Part shown: in pieces, positions 44,903 through 57,362 of the stretch | Position numbering within the stretch: the first letter of the stretch is position 1 | Layout: each line of letters opens with the position of its first letter | From: Paracoccus aminovorans | Lineage (GTDB): Bacteria; Pseudomonadota; Alphaproteobacteria; Rhodobacterales; Rhodobacteraceae | NCBI RefSeq assembly: GCF_900005615.1 | Contig: NZ_LN832559.1 | Location: 1,084,837-1,148,836, forward strand | Length of the DNA: 64,000 bases | Reading direction: 5' to 3' | Position numbers and translations under genes: made by a program | The notes under the pieces: generated by a model | Databases searched by the model: none | Told to the model about the DNA's origin: nothing | The model's input: only the letters and a program-made list of their open reading frames with translations

Positions 44903-46111
44903 TCAGCCGCGCCGGATCACCTGCCGCTCGCGGATCATCACCCAGAGGATGAACAGGATCGAGGCCATGGCCGAACCGGCCATGATGATCAGCAGCGGCG
45001 CCGCGCCGGTATCGTCATGCAGAAGCGCCCCGGCCAGCGCGGCCAGCCCGGCGCCGCCCGCCACCGCCATGGCGCCGCCCAACCCACTGGCGGTGCCGGC
45101 AAGCTCGGGCCGCACGCTCATCATGCCGGCGTTGGCATTGGGCAGCAGCATGCCGTTGCCCAGCCCCATGAAACCCACCGCGCCGAAGAAGACCAGCGGC
45201 GTCAGCCCGCCGCCCAGGTCCACCAGCAGCGCCGCCAGCAGGAAGGCCGAGCAGATCAGCGCCCCCGCCAGGATCATCCGGTTCATGCCGATCCGCGTCG
45301 AATAGCGCGCCGACAGGAAATTCCCCAGCGCATAGCCGATGGAGGGGCCGGCGAACCAATAGCCGACCTCGGCCGGCGACAGGTGCAGCACCACCTGGCC
45401 GACGAAGGGGGCGCCGCTCAGATAGGCATAGAAGGACCCGGCGCTGAGCGTCGCCGCCAGCGCATAGCCCCAGAAGCGTTGCGACCGCGCCAGCACCGGA
45501 TAGGTCGCGATCTGCTGGCGCAGCGGCACGCCGCCGCCGCGCGCGGTCTCGTTCAGGTCCCAGCTGCACAGCGCCATGACCCCGAGGCCGGCGACGCCCA
45601 TGGCGACGAAGCTGGCGCGCCAGCCCAGCGTCTCGTCCAGCACCCCGCCCAGCGTCGGCGCGATCATCGGCACCAGCGACATGCCCATGGTGACATAGCC
45701 GATCATGCTGGCGGCCTGCTCGGCCGGAACCATGTCGCGCACCACGGCGCGGCTGATGACGAAGCCGGTGGTGACGACGGCCTGCACCAGCCGAAAGGCC
45801 ATGAACCAGCCCGGATCGCGGGCCATCAGCGTGCCCAGCGTCGCCAGCAGGAAGATGGCGAAGGACCCCAGCACCACCGGCCGGCGCCCGAAACGGTCGC
45901 TGATCGGCCCGCAGAGCAGTTGCAGCACGGCGCTGACCGCCAGGAAGGCCGAGACCGACAGTTGCATGAAGCCGTATTCCACGCCGAAATCCCGCGCCAT
46001 GGCGGGCAGCGAGGGCAGGAAGATGTTCATCGACAGCGCGCCCGTCGCCGAGATCGAGACGAGCGTGATCAGATGCGGTTGCCGCGCGGCGGGATGGGTC
46101 GGGGTGGTCAT
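44903..46111 (-). CDS. Bcr/CflA-type MFS drug exporter
   Basis: 402 residues with twelve transmembrane helices. Bcr/CflA features are NIFLPSLPAMARDFG at the end of TM1 and the motif GPISDRFGRRPVVLG between TM2 and TM3. MAFRLVQAVVTTGFVISRAVVRD follows. Such exporters remove bicyclomycin, sulfonamide-type compounds or dipeptides. The substrate is not known. It is followed by the ScfR gene in the same direction after 61 bp. Confidence 0.88.
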   Translation of the reverse strand: MTTPTHPAARQPHLITLVSISATGALSMNIFLPSLPAMARDFGVEYGFMQLSVSAFLAVSAVLQLLCGPISDRFGRRPVVLGSFAIFLLATLGTLMARDPGWFMAFRLVQAVVTTGFVISRAVVRDMVPAEQAASMIGYVTMGMSLVPMIAPTLGGVLDETLGWRASFVAMGVAGLGVMALCSWDLNETARGGGVPLRQQIATYPVLARSQRFWGYALAATLSAGSFYAYLSGAPFVGQVVLHLSPAEVGYWFAGPSIGYALGNFLSARYSTRIGMNRMILAGALICSAFLLAALLVDLGGGLTPLVFFGAVGFMGLGNGMLLPNANAGMMSVRPELAGTASGLGGAMAVAGGAGLAALAGALLHDDTGAAPLLIIMAGSAMASILFILWVMIRERQVIRRG

Positions 46112-46160
46112 GGCGTCAGATTGCCCGTCCGGCAGGCAAAGGCAACCGCCGGTGCGAGGT

Positions 46161-46523
46161 TCAATGCGCGGCGCCTCCGAACCGGTGGAAGATCAGGAAG
46201 GCGCCGAAGCAGATGAAGCCGAAGCCCAGGGCGATGTTCCAGGTCAGCTTCTCGCCCAGCCAGAGCCAGGAAAACAGCACGAAGACCGAAAGGCTGATCA
46301 CCTCCTGGATGGTCTTCAGCTGCGCGGCGCTGAAATAGCCGTAGCCGAAGCGATTCGCCGGCACCTGCAACAGATATTCGAAAAAGGCGATGCCCCAGCT
46401 GATCAGGACCACGGTGATCAGCGGTGCAGTCTTGAACTTCAGATGGCCATACCAGGCGACGGTCATGAACAGGTTCGACAGGATCAGCAGGCCGACCGTC
46501 ACGAAAGGCACGGGCAGGTTCAT
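46161..46523 (-). CDS. DUF486 (DMT-type) small membrane protein
   Basis: 120 residues with four helices. The N-terminus VTVGLLILSNLFMTVAWYGHL and WGIAFFEYLLQVPANRFGY are characteristic of DUF486, part of the drug/metabolite transporter group. RFGYGYFSAAQLKTIQEVISLSVF is also conserved. Its ATG overlaps the dnaB stop (46520-46523). No function is established. Confidence 0.88.
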   Translation of the reverse strand: MNLPVPFVTVGLLILSNLFMTVAWYGHLKFKTAPLITVVLISWGIAFFEYLLQVPANRFGYGYFSAAQLKTIQEVISLSVFVLFSWLWLGEKLTWNIALGFGFICFGAFLIFHRFGGAAH

Positions 46524-48019
46524 TCGGACCGATCCCAGCTGCGATGTTTTTCCAGATTGCCGAAGCGGGTGAAGCGACCCTCGAAGGACAGCTCGACCGT
46601 GCCGATGGGGCCGTGGCGCTGCTTGCCGATGATGACCTCGGCCTTGCCGTGACAGGCTTCCATGATCTGCTGCCAGTTGGCCATCTTGTCGAGGTCGTGG
46701 TCGGCGGGCTTTTCCCGCTCGCGGTAATATTCCTCGCGGAAGACGAACATGACGATGTCGGCGTCCTGCTCGATGCTGCCGGATTCGCGCAGGTCGGACA
46801 GCTGCGGCCGCTTGTCCTCGCGGCTTTCGACTTGGCGGGACAGCTGCGACAGGGCGATGACGGGAATGTCCAGCTCCTTGGCGACGGCCTTGAGGCCCTG
46901 GGTGATCTCCGAGACCTCGTTCACGCGGCTGTCCTTGGCGGTGGCGGCGCGCAGCAGCTGCAGATAGTCCACGATCAGCAGATCCAGCCCCATGGTGCGC
47001 TTGAGCTTGCGCGCCCGCGCCGCCAGCTGGTTGATCGGCAGCGCCGGGGTGTCGTCGATGTAGAGCGGGCAGTTCTGCAGATCATGCGCGGCATTCACGA
47101 AGCGGCGGAACTCGTCCTCGGTCATGTCGCCGCGCCGGATCGATTCGCTGGGGACCTCGGCCGCCTCGGACAGGATCCGCGCGGCCAGCTGCTCGGCCGA
47201 CATCTCGAGGCTGAAGAATCCGACGACGCCACCCGCCACGGTGCCGTGGCTGCCGTCGGGCAATTCGCCGGTCTTGTGCACCTTGGCGACGTTGAAGGCG
47301 ATGTTGGTCGCCAGCGAGGTCTTGCCCATCGAGGGGCGCCCGGCCAGGATGATCAGGTCCGAGCGGTTCAGCCCGCCCATCTTGCCGTCCAGATCGACCA
47401 GCCCGGTCGAGATCCCCGACAGCCCGCCCCCGCGGCTGAAGGCGGCATTGGCGGCGTTCAGTGCCCCGGTGACGGCGGCAAGGAAGCTCTGGAAGCCGCG
47501 CTCGGCCACACCCTGCTCGCCGAGCTTATAGAGCACCTGCTCGGCTTCCTTGATCTGGTCCTCGGCCGAATCGTTGACCGAGACGATGGCCGCGCGCGAG
47601 GCAATGTCCTGCCCCAGCCCGATCAACTCGCGCCGCAGGGCGAATTCGCGGATCATCTGCGCATAGTCGCGCGCGGCATGGGACGAGATCGCCGCCCCCG
47701 CCAGCCGCGCCAGATAGGCCGGGCCGCCCAGTTCCTTCAGGCCGGCATCGTTCTCCATGAACGCCTTGATTGTCACAGGGCTCGCCAGCGCGTTCTTGGC
47801 GATGCGCTCGGCGCAGATCTCGTAGATGCGGCGATGGACCGGGTCGTAGAAATGCCGCACCTGGATGATGCGCGAGACGTGGTCATAAACTTCGTTGTTG
47901 GTCAGGAGCGCGCCCAGCAATTGCTGCTCGGCCTCGATCGAGAAGGGCACGGCCTGCCCGGCGGCGGCTTCGGCGATCTCGCCGGGCTTCCTGATTTCGA
48001 GGGCGCGCAATTCGCTCAT
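46520..48019 (-). CDS. dnaB: replicative DNA helicase DnaB
   Basis: 499 residues of the RecA-type hexameric helicase. The N-terminal domain (VPFSIEAEQQLLGALLTNNE), linker, and C-terminal motor with the Walker A motif LAGRPSMGKTSLATNIA and Walker B LLIVDYLQLL are clear, as is SQLSRQVESREDKRPQLSDL. Intein sequences are absent. It follows pyrE in the same direction with the hairpin repeat copy C in the gap, and overlaps the DUF486 gene. Confidence 0.97.
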   Translation of the reverse strand: MSELRALEIRKPGEIAEAAAGQAVPFSIEAEQQLLGALLTNNEVYDHVSRIIQVRHFYDPVHRRIYEICAERIAKNALASPVTIKAFMENDAGLKELGGPAYLARLAGAAISSHAARDYAQMIREFALRRELIGLGQDIASRAAIVSVNDSAEDQIKEAEQVLYKLGEQGVAERGFQSFLAAVTGALNAANAAFSRGGGLSGISTGLVDLDGKMGGLNRSDLIILAGRPSMGKTSLATNIAFNVAKVHKTGELPDGSHGTVAGGVVGFFSLEMSAEQLAARILSEAAEVPSESIRRGDMTEDEFRRFVNAAHDLQNCPLYIDDTPALPINQLAARARKLKRTMGLDLLIVDYLQLLRAATAKDSRVNEVSEITQGLKAVAKELDIPVIALSQLSRQVESREDKRPQLSDLRESGSIEQDADIVMFVFREEYYREREKPADHDLDKMANWQQIMEACHGKAEVIIGKQRHGPIGTVELSFEGRFTRFGNLEKHRSWDRSE

Positions 48020-48144
48020 CCCATGGTCTCCGGCATGCGACTCGGGTGGGGGCTGTTATCCACCTTCCACGCCGCGGGGTCCATCGGGATATGCTGTGGA
48101 TATGCTGTGAGCAAATTGCCGCCCCTTGCACCGCTGGCAAGGGA

Positions 48145-48214
48145 GCATGGGTATTTGGAAAACGGAAAGGAGCCACCGCCGAGGCTCGTCTTTCCGTTTT
48201 TCAAATACCCATGC
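48145..48214. repeat. dispersed hairpin repeat, copy C
   Basis: The most perfect copy: 25-nt arms (48145-48169 and 48190-48214) differing at one position, around a 20-nt GC-rich loop. It begins 41 bp past the pyrE stop and ends before the dnaB start. The arms carry the common GGGTATTTGGAAAACGGAAAG. There is no U-tract. It could act as an RNA processing or stability element between pyrE and dnaB. Confidence 0.88.
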
Positions 48215-48254
48215 TGCGGTGCTGCCAGGAGATACGCGCGAAGGCGGGTCCGGA

Positions 48255-48926
48255 TCAGGGATGCGCGGCCTGCCAGGCGCGGGGATCGGTGAGGAAGCTC
48301 TCGACCTCGGACAGCGTCGCCTTGTCGTAGAAGCCCTGGGTCTTGGCCTCGGCCAGCACGTCCCACCAGGTGCAGAGATGGTGCAGTTGCACGCCGTGAT
48401 CTGCCAGGCGCTGCGTGGTCTCGGGGAAAATGTCGTAATAGAAGATCACCGCGGTATGGCCGCAGGTCGCGCCGGTCTCGCGGATCGCGTCGACGAAACT
48501 CAGTTTGCTGCCGCCGTCGGTGGTCAGGTCCTCGACCAGCAGCACGCGCTGGCCCTCGGTCATCGCCCCCTCGATGCGGGCATTGCGGCCGTATCCCTTG
48601 GGCTTCTTGCGCACATAGGTCATCGGCAGTTCCAGCCGTTCCGCGACCAGTGCCGCGAAGGGGATGCCCGCCGTCTCGCCGCCGGCGATATTGTCGAAGG
48701 CGTCGAAGCCCGCGTCGCGCAGCACGGTCGCCGCCATGAAGTCCATCAGCGTCGAGCGGATGCGCGGGAAGCTGATCAGCTTGCGGCAGTCGATATAGGT
48801 CGGCCCCTTCAGCCCCGAGGCATAGGTATAGGGCTCGGCCGCGTTGAAATGCACCGCCTTGATTTCCAGCAGCATGCGGGCGGTCAGCCGGGCGATCTCC
48901 TCGCGCGGGGGGAAGGGCAGGGTCAT
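48255..48926 (-). CDS. pyrE: orotate phosphoribosyltransferase
   Basis: 223 residues. Adds PRPP to orotate in pyrimidine synthesis. The PRPP-binding motif [14 protein letters not shown] is clear. The N-terminus [19 protein letters not shown] and [17 protein letters not shown] fit the alphaproteobacterial form. It overlaps pyrC by four bases (48923-48926), so two pyrimidine steps are co-translated. Confidence 0.95.
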   Translation of the reverse strand: MTLPFPPREEIARLTARMLLEIKAVHFNAAEPYTYASGLKGPTYIDCRKLISFPRIRSTLMDFMAATVLRDAGFDAFDNIAGGETAGIPFAALVAERLELPMTYVRKKPKGYGRNARIEGAMTEGQRVLLVEDLTTDGGSKLSFVDAIRETGATCGHTAVIFYYDIFPETTQRLADHGVQLHHLCTWWDVLAEAKTQGFYDKATLSEVESFLTDPRAWQAAHP

Positions 48927-49966
48927 GCGGGATCCTCGACGTGCCAGTAGAGCGGGAAGCCGGGGTCGAAGACGGTGACGGTCTCGTCGCCGGCGTTGAT
49001 GTGGGTCGGATAGGGCGCGGGTGTGTCGCGCCGGACCAGCCGGATGCGGTCCTCGTTCGCGGGCAGGCGGTAGAAGCCGGCGCCGTTGAGCGCGGTGAAG
49101 CCCTCCAGCCGGTCGAGCGCGCCGTCTTCCTCGAAGACCTGGGCCAGGATCGAGATGGTGTTCGGCGCGGTGAAGCAGCCGGCGCAGCCGCAGGCCGATT
49201 CTTTGGCCCGGTCCGGATGCGGCGCCGAATCGGTGCCGAGGAAGAAGCGCGCATCGCCCGAGGTCGCCGCCTTGCGCAGCGCCAAGCGATGCGTCTCGCG
49301 CTTGGCGACCGGCAGGCAGTAGTAATGCGGACGGATGCCGCCGACCAGGATGTGGTTGCGGTTGATGACCAGGTGATGGGTGGTGATCGTCGCGCCGATG
49401 TCCTCGTTCGCGCTGACGTAATCCACGCCGTCCGCGGTGGTGATATGTTCCATCACCACCCGCAGTCCGGGCGTCTTGCGGCGGATCGGGTCCAGCACGC
49501 GGTCGATGAACACCGCCTCGCGGTCGAAGATATCGACGGCGGGGTCGGTCACCTCGCCATGGAAGCACAGCGGGATGCCGGCCTCGGCCATGACGTCCAG
49601 CACGCCGCGCACCTTGTCGAAGTCGCGCACGCCCGAGGCGGAATTGGTCGTCGCCCCGGCCGGATAGAGTTTCACCGTCGAGATGATTCCGTCGCGATGC
49701 GCGGCGACCACGTCGGCAGGATCGGTCGCCTCGGTCAGGTAGAGCGTCATCAGCGGACGCAACGTCACCTTGGATCCCAGCGCGGCCCGGATCCGGTCGC
49801 GATAGGCGGCGGCCTGCGCCCCGGTCACGACCGGCGGCACCAGGTTCGGCATGATGATCGCCCGGCCGAAATGGCCGGAATATGAAGCCACTGCCTGCAG
49901 CATGTCACCGTCGCGCAGGTGCAGGTGCCAGTCGTCGGGGCGTCGAAGCGTAAGCGATTTGGTCAT
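48923..49966 (-). CDS. pyrC: dihydroorotase (type II)
   Basis: 347 residues, the length of E. coli PyrC. Zinc and catalytic segments are [22 protein letters not shown] (carboxylated Lys), [17 protein letters not shown] and GTDSAPH. The start [19 protein letters not shown] is set by homology; the frame is open 28 codons further upstream. It closes dihydroorotate from carbamoyl-aspartate. Divergent from the small gene at 50092. Confidence 0.95.
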   Translation of the reverse strand: MTKSLTLRRPDDWHLHLRDGDMLQAVASYSGHFGRAIIMPNLVPPVVTGAQAAAYRDRIRAALGSKVTLRPLMTLYLTEATDPADVVAAHRDGIISTVKLYPAGATTNSASGVRDFDKVRGVLDVMAEAGIPLCFHGEVTDPAVDIFDREAVFIDRVLDPIRRKTPGLRVVMEHITTADGVDYVSANEDIGATITTHHLVINRNHILVGGIRPHYYCLPVAKRETHRLALRKAATSGDARFFLGTDSAPHPDRAKESACGCAGCFTAPNTISILAQVFEEDGALDRLEGFTALNGAGFYRLPANEDRIRLVRRDTPAPYPTHINAGDETVTVFDPGFPLYWHVEDPA

Positions 49967-50091
49967 GTCGTCGCTGTATACCGGGCGTGGCTGCAAAGCC
50001 ATAGGGCAATCGGGCAGGACCAAAGAAGCACTTGGCAATTGCCCAGCCAAGGCGCAATTTTATTACCTACCGCTCTTTCGAAGGGATTCGG

Positions 50092-50406
50092 ATGGTGTTC
50101 GGATTGATGAACCAGACCAGCATGCAGGCGCCGCTTCTGCTTTGGCAGCAGATGGCGCGCATGGCTTGGGAATCGCAGATGGTGATCGCGTGGCGCACCG
50201 CCGGGATGATGGGCCTTGTGCGCCAGGATGCCGAGGAGCCGCAGCGCATGGTCATCGAAAAGGCCAATGCCGCGACCGAGGCCATGCATGCCGCGCTGCG
50301 CGCCGCCGGGCGCGGCGACCGCGCCGACAAGGTCATGGCGGCGGCGCTGCGGCCCTATCGCCGCCGCACCAAGGCCAACGTCAAGCGGCTGTCGCGCAAG
50401 AACTGA
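50092..50406 (+). CDS. small protein of unknown family
   Basis: 104 residues beginning MVFGLMNQTSMQAPLLLWQQ. Rich in Met, Gln, Ala and Arg, mainly helical; a basic C-terminus PYRRRTKANVKRLSRKN. Similar short proteins are found in Rhodobacterales, but I do not recognise a domain. Divergent from pyrC; it ends before the gap terminator. Confidence 0.6.
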   Translation: MVFGLMNQTSMQAPLLLWQQMARMAWESQMVIAWRTAGMMGLVRQDAEEPQRMVIEKANAATEAMHAALRAAGRGDRADKVMAAALRPYRRRTKANVKRLSRKN

Positions 50407-50427
50407 TCGCCGCCGAGGCCTGGAATG

Positions 50428-50453
50428 CAAAACGCGCCCCCAATGGGGCGCGT
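50428..50453 (-). terminator. intrinsic terminator of gap
   Basis: On the reverse strand ACGCGCCCC-ATTG-GGGGCGCGT is a nine-bp stem followed by TTTTGC. It lies 23 bp past the gap stop. The forward strand lacks a U-tract. Confidence 0.8.
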
Positions 50454-50475
50454 CTGCATGTCGCTGGCGCAGATC

Positions 50476-51477
<1,002 letters not shown>

Positions 51478-51726
51478 GGGGGTTCCTCCGCCGCTGATGA
51501 AGTTTCGCGCTGCAAATAGCCCGTATCACGGGGGGAATGCAAATGGCCCCGGACCGGTTTGTCGCCGATCCCGGTCCGAAACCGGATGTTAGCGACGCAA
51601 CCTTGGGGCCGGGCCGTCGGGCAGGGTGGACCGCAGCGGCGCGTCCGCAGGGATCCGCAGGCGGCGGGGGTGGGGCGACGCGAATCGTGCCGATCGGCCT
51701 CCGCCCGACGGCGAAGCGGGCATAGG

Positions 51727-51870
51727 CTAGCGCCAGAAGCTGAGATATTCGATCAGGCTGGCGAACTGCTTGCCCAGGAACAGCGGCAGGTTCCAGTGCA
51801 GCAGCAGCGCATCGGCCAGGAAAAGCCCGAGGATCAGCAGCCCCAGCGCGATGGCGATCTGATTTGTCAT
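51727..51870 (-). CDS. very small membrane protein
   Basis: A 47-residue protein starting MTNQIAIALGLLILGLFLAD and ending LIEYLSFWR, with a single transmembrane helix. GGAG lies seven bases before its ATG. Similar glyceraldehyde-3-phosphate dehydrogenase-adjacent mini-proteins are common in Rhodobacterales, but the function is unknown. It is just upstream of gap on the same strand. Confidence 0.6.
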   Translation of the reverse strand: MTNQIAIALGLLILGLFLADALLLHWNLPLFLGKQFASLIEYLSFWR

Positions 51871-52024
51871 GCCGTTCTCCAAGACTGCCCGGCCCCTGGT
51901 CCGCGACGCATCATGGCCCGCCCAGGGCCCTCGGCACCCGTGCTAGGCGAGAGCCGTGCATCAGGCAAGCCGTCCCGCTGCGGTCCACGCCACGCGGCTG
52001 GCCGGACCTGCCCGGAGGCGGCGG

Positions 52025-53068
52025 TCAGGGGGCGGGGTCTTCCTCTTCCTCCTCGGCGTCGGGGGCGATCAGGAACAGATCGCCCGCCGCCTCCATCCTG
52101 CGGATGGCCGCGACCACGGCGTCCATGGCCTCTTCGGCATCCTTGGTCGAGACCTTGCCCAGCGCCTCCATCTCTTCGCGCATCGACTCGGCCAGGCGGC
52201 TGGAGATGCCGCCCAGGATGAACTCGACCGTTTCGCGCGCGTCGCCCTTGGCGCCGGCGAGCGCCTTGAGCAGCACGGCATTGTCCACCTCGCGGGTGAG
52301 GCGGGCGATGTCGCGCGCATCGACCCGGTGGGGGATATGCGCCCAGGTGAAGATGGTCTTGCGCACCTCGCCGGCGAAACCGGCGTCGTCGTCCTCGAGC
52401 CCGGCCAGCACGCTGTCGCGCATGGAGGAGGGCGAGAAATTCAGGATCGCCCCGACCTTTTCGCCGGCCTTGCCCTGGAGCGGCGGCTGCGGCACCGCAT
52501 CCGCGGCCTGGATCAGCGCCTTGCCGATGCGTTGCAGCGCCTCGGCCTCGATGCCGCCGGTCAGCGACATCGCATAGGCGATCTGCCGCGCCAGGTCGGA
52601 GTCCAGCAGGGCAAAGACCTCGGCCGCGCGCGGCACCGGCAGTTTGGAAAACATCACCGCCGCGATCTCGACCGCCTCGGTCCGCGCCAGTTCGGCCAGC
52701 AGCGTCGGCGTCATCGCCGCGATCCGGTCCCAGGGATCGCCGGCGCCGTTCAGCGCTGCCATGCGCCGCAGCCGGTCGCTGGTGTCGGGCGAAAGATGGC
52801 CGTCGAGCAGGTCAAGCGTGCCGTCGATGTCGCCGGGGAAGGACAGGCCGACCGATTCCAGCCGGTCGCAGAATTCGGCCACGATGGCGTTGCGGGTGTC
52901 GCGGTCGATGACGCCCATCAGCGCCATTTCCTGGGCGAGATCGGTCTGCAGGCCCGGCGGCAGCCGGGCCAGGTCGATGTCGTCGCCCTCGGCCAACACC
53001 AGCCGCACGATCACCGCCGCCTTCTGCCGCGGGGTCAGCTGTAGTCCCCCGATTGCCGGAACGCCCAT
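52025..53068 (-). CDS. fliG: FliG-like flagellar motor switch protein
   Basis: 347 residues. The N-terminal part (QLTPRQKAAVIVRLVLAEGDD), the middle (GDPWDRIAAMTPTLLAELARTE), and the C-terminal domain (VRKTIFTWAHIPHRVDARDI, LLKALAGAKGDARETVEFILGG) correspond to FliG domains. The EHPQ-type motif of the middle domain appears as RTEAVEIAAVMF, that is, lost. An acidic tail EEEEEDPAP ends the protein. FliG connects the flagellar rotor to the stator, yet no other flagellar gene is nearby. Start MGVPAIGGLQLTPRQKAA. Confidence 0.85.
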   Translation of the reverse strand: MGVPAIGGLQLTPRQKAAVIVRLVLAEGDDIDLARLPPGLQTDLAQEMALMGVIDRDTRNAIVAEFCDRLESVGLSFPGDIDGTLDLLDGHLSPDTSDRLRRMAALNGAGDPWDRIAAMTPTLLAELARTEAVEIAAVMFSKLPVPRAAEVFALLDSDLARQIAYAMSLTGGIEAEALQRIGKALIQAADAVPQPPLQGKAGEKVGAILNFSPSSMRDSVLAGLEDDDAGFAGEVRKTIFTWAHIPHRVDARDIARLTREVDNAVLLKALAGAKGDARETVEFILGGISSRLAESMREEMEALGKVSTKDAEEAMDAVVAAIRRMEAAGDLFLIAPDAEEEEEDPAP

Positions 53069-53128
53069 GGATTGCCCCCGATTCACAAGTCCTTGGGGGC
53101 AATCTGGCACAGATATGCGAACGCGCGG

Positions 53129-54445
<1,317 letters not shown>

Positions 54446-54562
54446 CGTGGCCTCCTTGGGTTGGCCGCGATTTAGCGCGATGCGGTGCGGGCAGCAAGGT
54501 CGCAGGGGGGCGAGGCAAAGAGGCGGAAGCGCAAAGGCCCGTTGTCGATCCGTCGCGCTGGT

Positions 54563-55125
54563 CTACAGGCCCTCGGCCAGGTCGCCTGCCGCCTTCACGT
54601 CCTCGGAGATTCGCTGCACCGACTCATGGGAAAAGCCGTGAAACTCTTGTCGGACCTCATGCATGAACTGGGCCGGGCCAAGGCCGGTGTGCAGGACATA
54701 GCCGAGGAAGCGGTAACCAAGAAGAGGAAGCCCAAGCCACCCATGGCCGCATTGGATGTGATCAGGGACAGGATGCAGGCGGAAAATGCGATGACCCATG
54801 CAAACCCGGCCACACCGCGGATGCCAAGCCATGAGAGCAGGGTGGCAGAAGCAATCATGTATTCGGGAATGTTCGATTTTCCGTTGAGGGCCATCTGGAT
54901 TATGCTGCTGTAGACCGTCCACAGCAGAACCAGCATGATCAAGCCATAGATCGACTTGCTCCATTTCAGGATGCCGCGTGCATAAAGTGGCAGTAGCATC
55001 GCGATGGCGGCCGTGCCTGAAAGGAAATCCGGTTTGATCGAGATCGTCTTGGTGCGGAAGAATCCTTGCACCTTGTATTCAATGTAACACAAGCATGCCG
55101 CGACGATCAGGAAGATGATCGACAA
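54563..55125 (-). pseudogene. small membrane protein gene with an apparent frameshift
   Basis: Reading left from the ATG at 55125, the protein MSIIFLIVAACLCYIEYKV has four or five helices (SGTAAIAMLLPLYARGIL, YGLIMLVLLWTVYSSII, AGFAWVIAFSACILSLI) up to GFLFLVTASS. The frame then continues as poor protein (ARPSSCMRSDKSFTAFPMS). A +1 shift near 54715 gives a sensible C-terminus RFLGYVLHTGLGPAQFMHEV ending AAGDLAEGL at 54563. So one insertion or deletion seems likely. The region is more AT-rich than its neighbours. Family unknown. Confidence 0.55.
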
Positions 55126-55236
55126 CAGCTTGGTCGAGCGGTGAGAAAATTCCGTCTCGCTGTTATTGTGTCGGCGAAGAAGGAAATTTTTCTTTCATAG
55201 CGGAGGCTTTCTGGCGATGCGAGGCACGATGTATCA

Positions 55237-55261
55237 AGGGGATAGCCAACGGATATCCCCT
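55237..55261. repeat. perfect 8-bp inverted repeat
   Basis: AGGGGATA (55237-55244) and TATCCCCT (55254-55261) flank a 9-nt loop in the AT-richer gap between the frameshifted membrane gene and glnA. No U-tract. It could mark a small transcript or be a chance palindrome. The rest of the 55126-55340 gap shows nothing I can name. Confidence 0.4.
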
Positions 55262-55340
55262 GCCATTCGTTCGCGCAATATGCCAAAATTGTCAGGATGC
55301 CACGCTGGAGGCCGCGCCAGCCGGGAAAGCGCGGAATGGG

Positions 55341-55364
55341 AAAAGCCGCCCCTCTCGGGACGGC
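55341..55364 (-). terminator. intrinsic terminator of glnA
   Basis: On the reverse strand GCCGTCCC-GAGA-GGGGCGGC (one G-U pair) is followed by TTTTCCC. It begins 25 bp past the glnA stop. Confidence 0.85.
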
Positions 55365-55388
55365 ACTCTTGCAAGGTTTCAGCGCCGA

Positions 55389-56795
55389 TCAGCAGCTGTA
55401 ATACATCGCGTATTCGATGGGATGCGGGGTGTGCTCGTAGGCATAGACCTCTTCCCATTTCAGCTTGATATAGGCCTCGATCTGGTCGCGGGTGAAGACG
55501 TCGCCCGCCAGCAGGAAGTCCATGTCCTTGTCCAGTTCTTCCAGCGCCTCGCGCAGCGAACCACAGACGGTCGGGATCTCGGCCAGCTCCTCGGGCGGCA
55601 GGTCGTAGAGGTCCTTGTCCGAGGCCGGGCCCGGGTCGATCCGGTTCTTGATCCCGTCGAGGCCGGCCATCAAGAGCGCGGCGAAGGCGAGATAGGGGTT
55701 CGCCGACGGATCGGGGAAGCGGGCCTCGACACGCTTGGCCTTCGGCGATTCCGTCCACGGAATCCGCACGCAGCCCGAGCGGTTGCGGGCCGAATAGGCG
55801 CGCAGCACGGGGGCCTCGAAGCCCGGGATCAGCCGCTTGTAGCTGTTGGTCGAGGGGTTCGTGAGCGCGTTCAGCGCCTTGGCGTGCTTGAGGATGCCGC
55901 CGATGAAATACAGCGCCTCTTGCGACAGGTCGGCGTATTTGTCGCCTGCGAACAGCGGCTTGCCGTCCTTCCAGATCGACATGTTGACATGCATGCCGCT
56001 GCCGTTGTCGCCTTTCATCGGCTTCGGCATGAAGGTCGCCGACTTGCCATAGGCGGCGGCGACGTTGTGGATGACGTATTTGTGCTTCTGCATGTTGTCG
56101 GCCTGCTCGACCAGGCTGCCGAAGATCATGCCCAGCTCGTGCTGGCCCGAGGCGACCTCGTGGTGGTGCTTGTCCACCTTGATGCCCATGCGCTTCATGG
56201 TCGACAGCATCTCGCCGCGGATGTCCTGGCCGGCGTCGATGGGGTTGACCGGGAAATAGCCGCCCTTGTGGGCCGCGCGGTGGCCGAGGTTGCCGTCCTC
56301 ATAGGCGGTGTCGGTGTTCCAGGCGGCGTCGGCGCCGTCGATCTCGAACGAGACCTTCTGCGGCGAGATCTGGTATTTCACGTCGTCGAACAGGAAGAAC
56401 TCGGCTTCCGGGCCGAAATAGGCCGCGTCGCCGATGCCCGAGGATTTCAGATAGGCCTCGGCCTTGACGGCGGTGCCGCGCGGGTCGCGGGCATAGGGTT
56501 CGCCGGTGTCGGGCTCGACCACGTTGCAATGCACGCAAAGCGTCTTCTCTGCATAGAACGGGTCGATATAGGCGGTCGAGGCATCGGGCATCAGCTTCAT
56601 GTCGGACTGGTCGATCGACTTCCAGCCGGCGATCGACGAGCCGTCGAACATGAAGCCTTCCTCGAAGAAATCCTCGTCCACCAGGTCGGCGACCAGGGTG
56701 ACGTGCTGCAGCTTGCCCTTGGGATCGGTGAAGCGGATGTCGACATATTCGACCTCTTCCGTCTTCATCAGATCCAGAACGTCGTTGACTTTCAT
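55389..56795 (-). CDS. glnA: glutamine synthetase type I
   Basis: 468 residues. The main ammonium-assimilating enzyme, a dodecamer. Signature segments are [33 protein letters not shown] and [11 protein letters not shown]. The adenylylation tyrosine is in [15 protein letters not shown], so activity should be controlled by GlnE with PII. It follows glnB by 72 bp on the same strand, the usual alphaproteobacterial glnBA arrangement. Confidence 0.97.
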   Translation of the reverse strand: MKVNDVLDLMKTEEVEYVDIRFTDPKGKLQHVTLVADLVDEDFFEEGFMFDGSSIAGWKSIDQSDMKLMPDASTAYIDPFYAEKTLCVHCNVVEPDTGEPYARDPRGTAVKAEAYLKSSGIGDAAYFGPEAEFFLFDDVKYQISPQKVSFEIDGADAAWNTDTAYEDGNLGHRAAHKGGYFPVNPIDAGQDIRGEMLSTMKRMGIKVDKHHHEVASGQHELGMIFGSLVEQADNMQKHKYVIHNVAAAYGKSATFMPKPMKGDNGSGMHVNMSIWKDGKPLFAGDKYADLSQEALYFIGGILKHAKALNALTNPSTNSYKRLIPGFEAPVLRAYSARNRSGCVRIPWTESPKAKRVEARFPDPSANPYLAFAALLMAGLDGIKNRIDPGPASDKDLYDLPPEELAEIPTVCGSLREALEELDKDMDFLLAGDVFTRDQIEAYIKLKWEEVYAYEHTPHPIEYAMYYSC

Positions 56796-56867
56796 AGGGG
56801 TCCTTCCTCCATCAGTCGGCCCGGCGCCGCCGCCGGGCGAAGGGTATCGGTGAATGCGATGCGGGGA

Positions 56868-57281
<414 letters not shown>

Positions 57282-57362
57282 TCAGGATCGCGCGGCCGAT
57301 CCCGTTTGCGGGGCCGATATGCCCATATTCGGTGCAGAGAGATGATAATTTAGGCAGTCACC

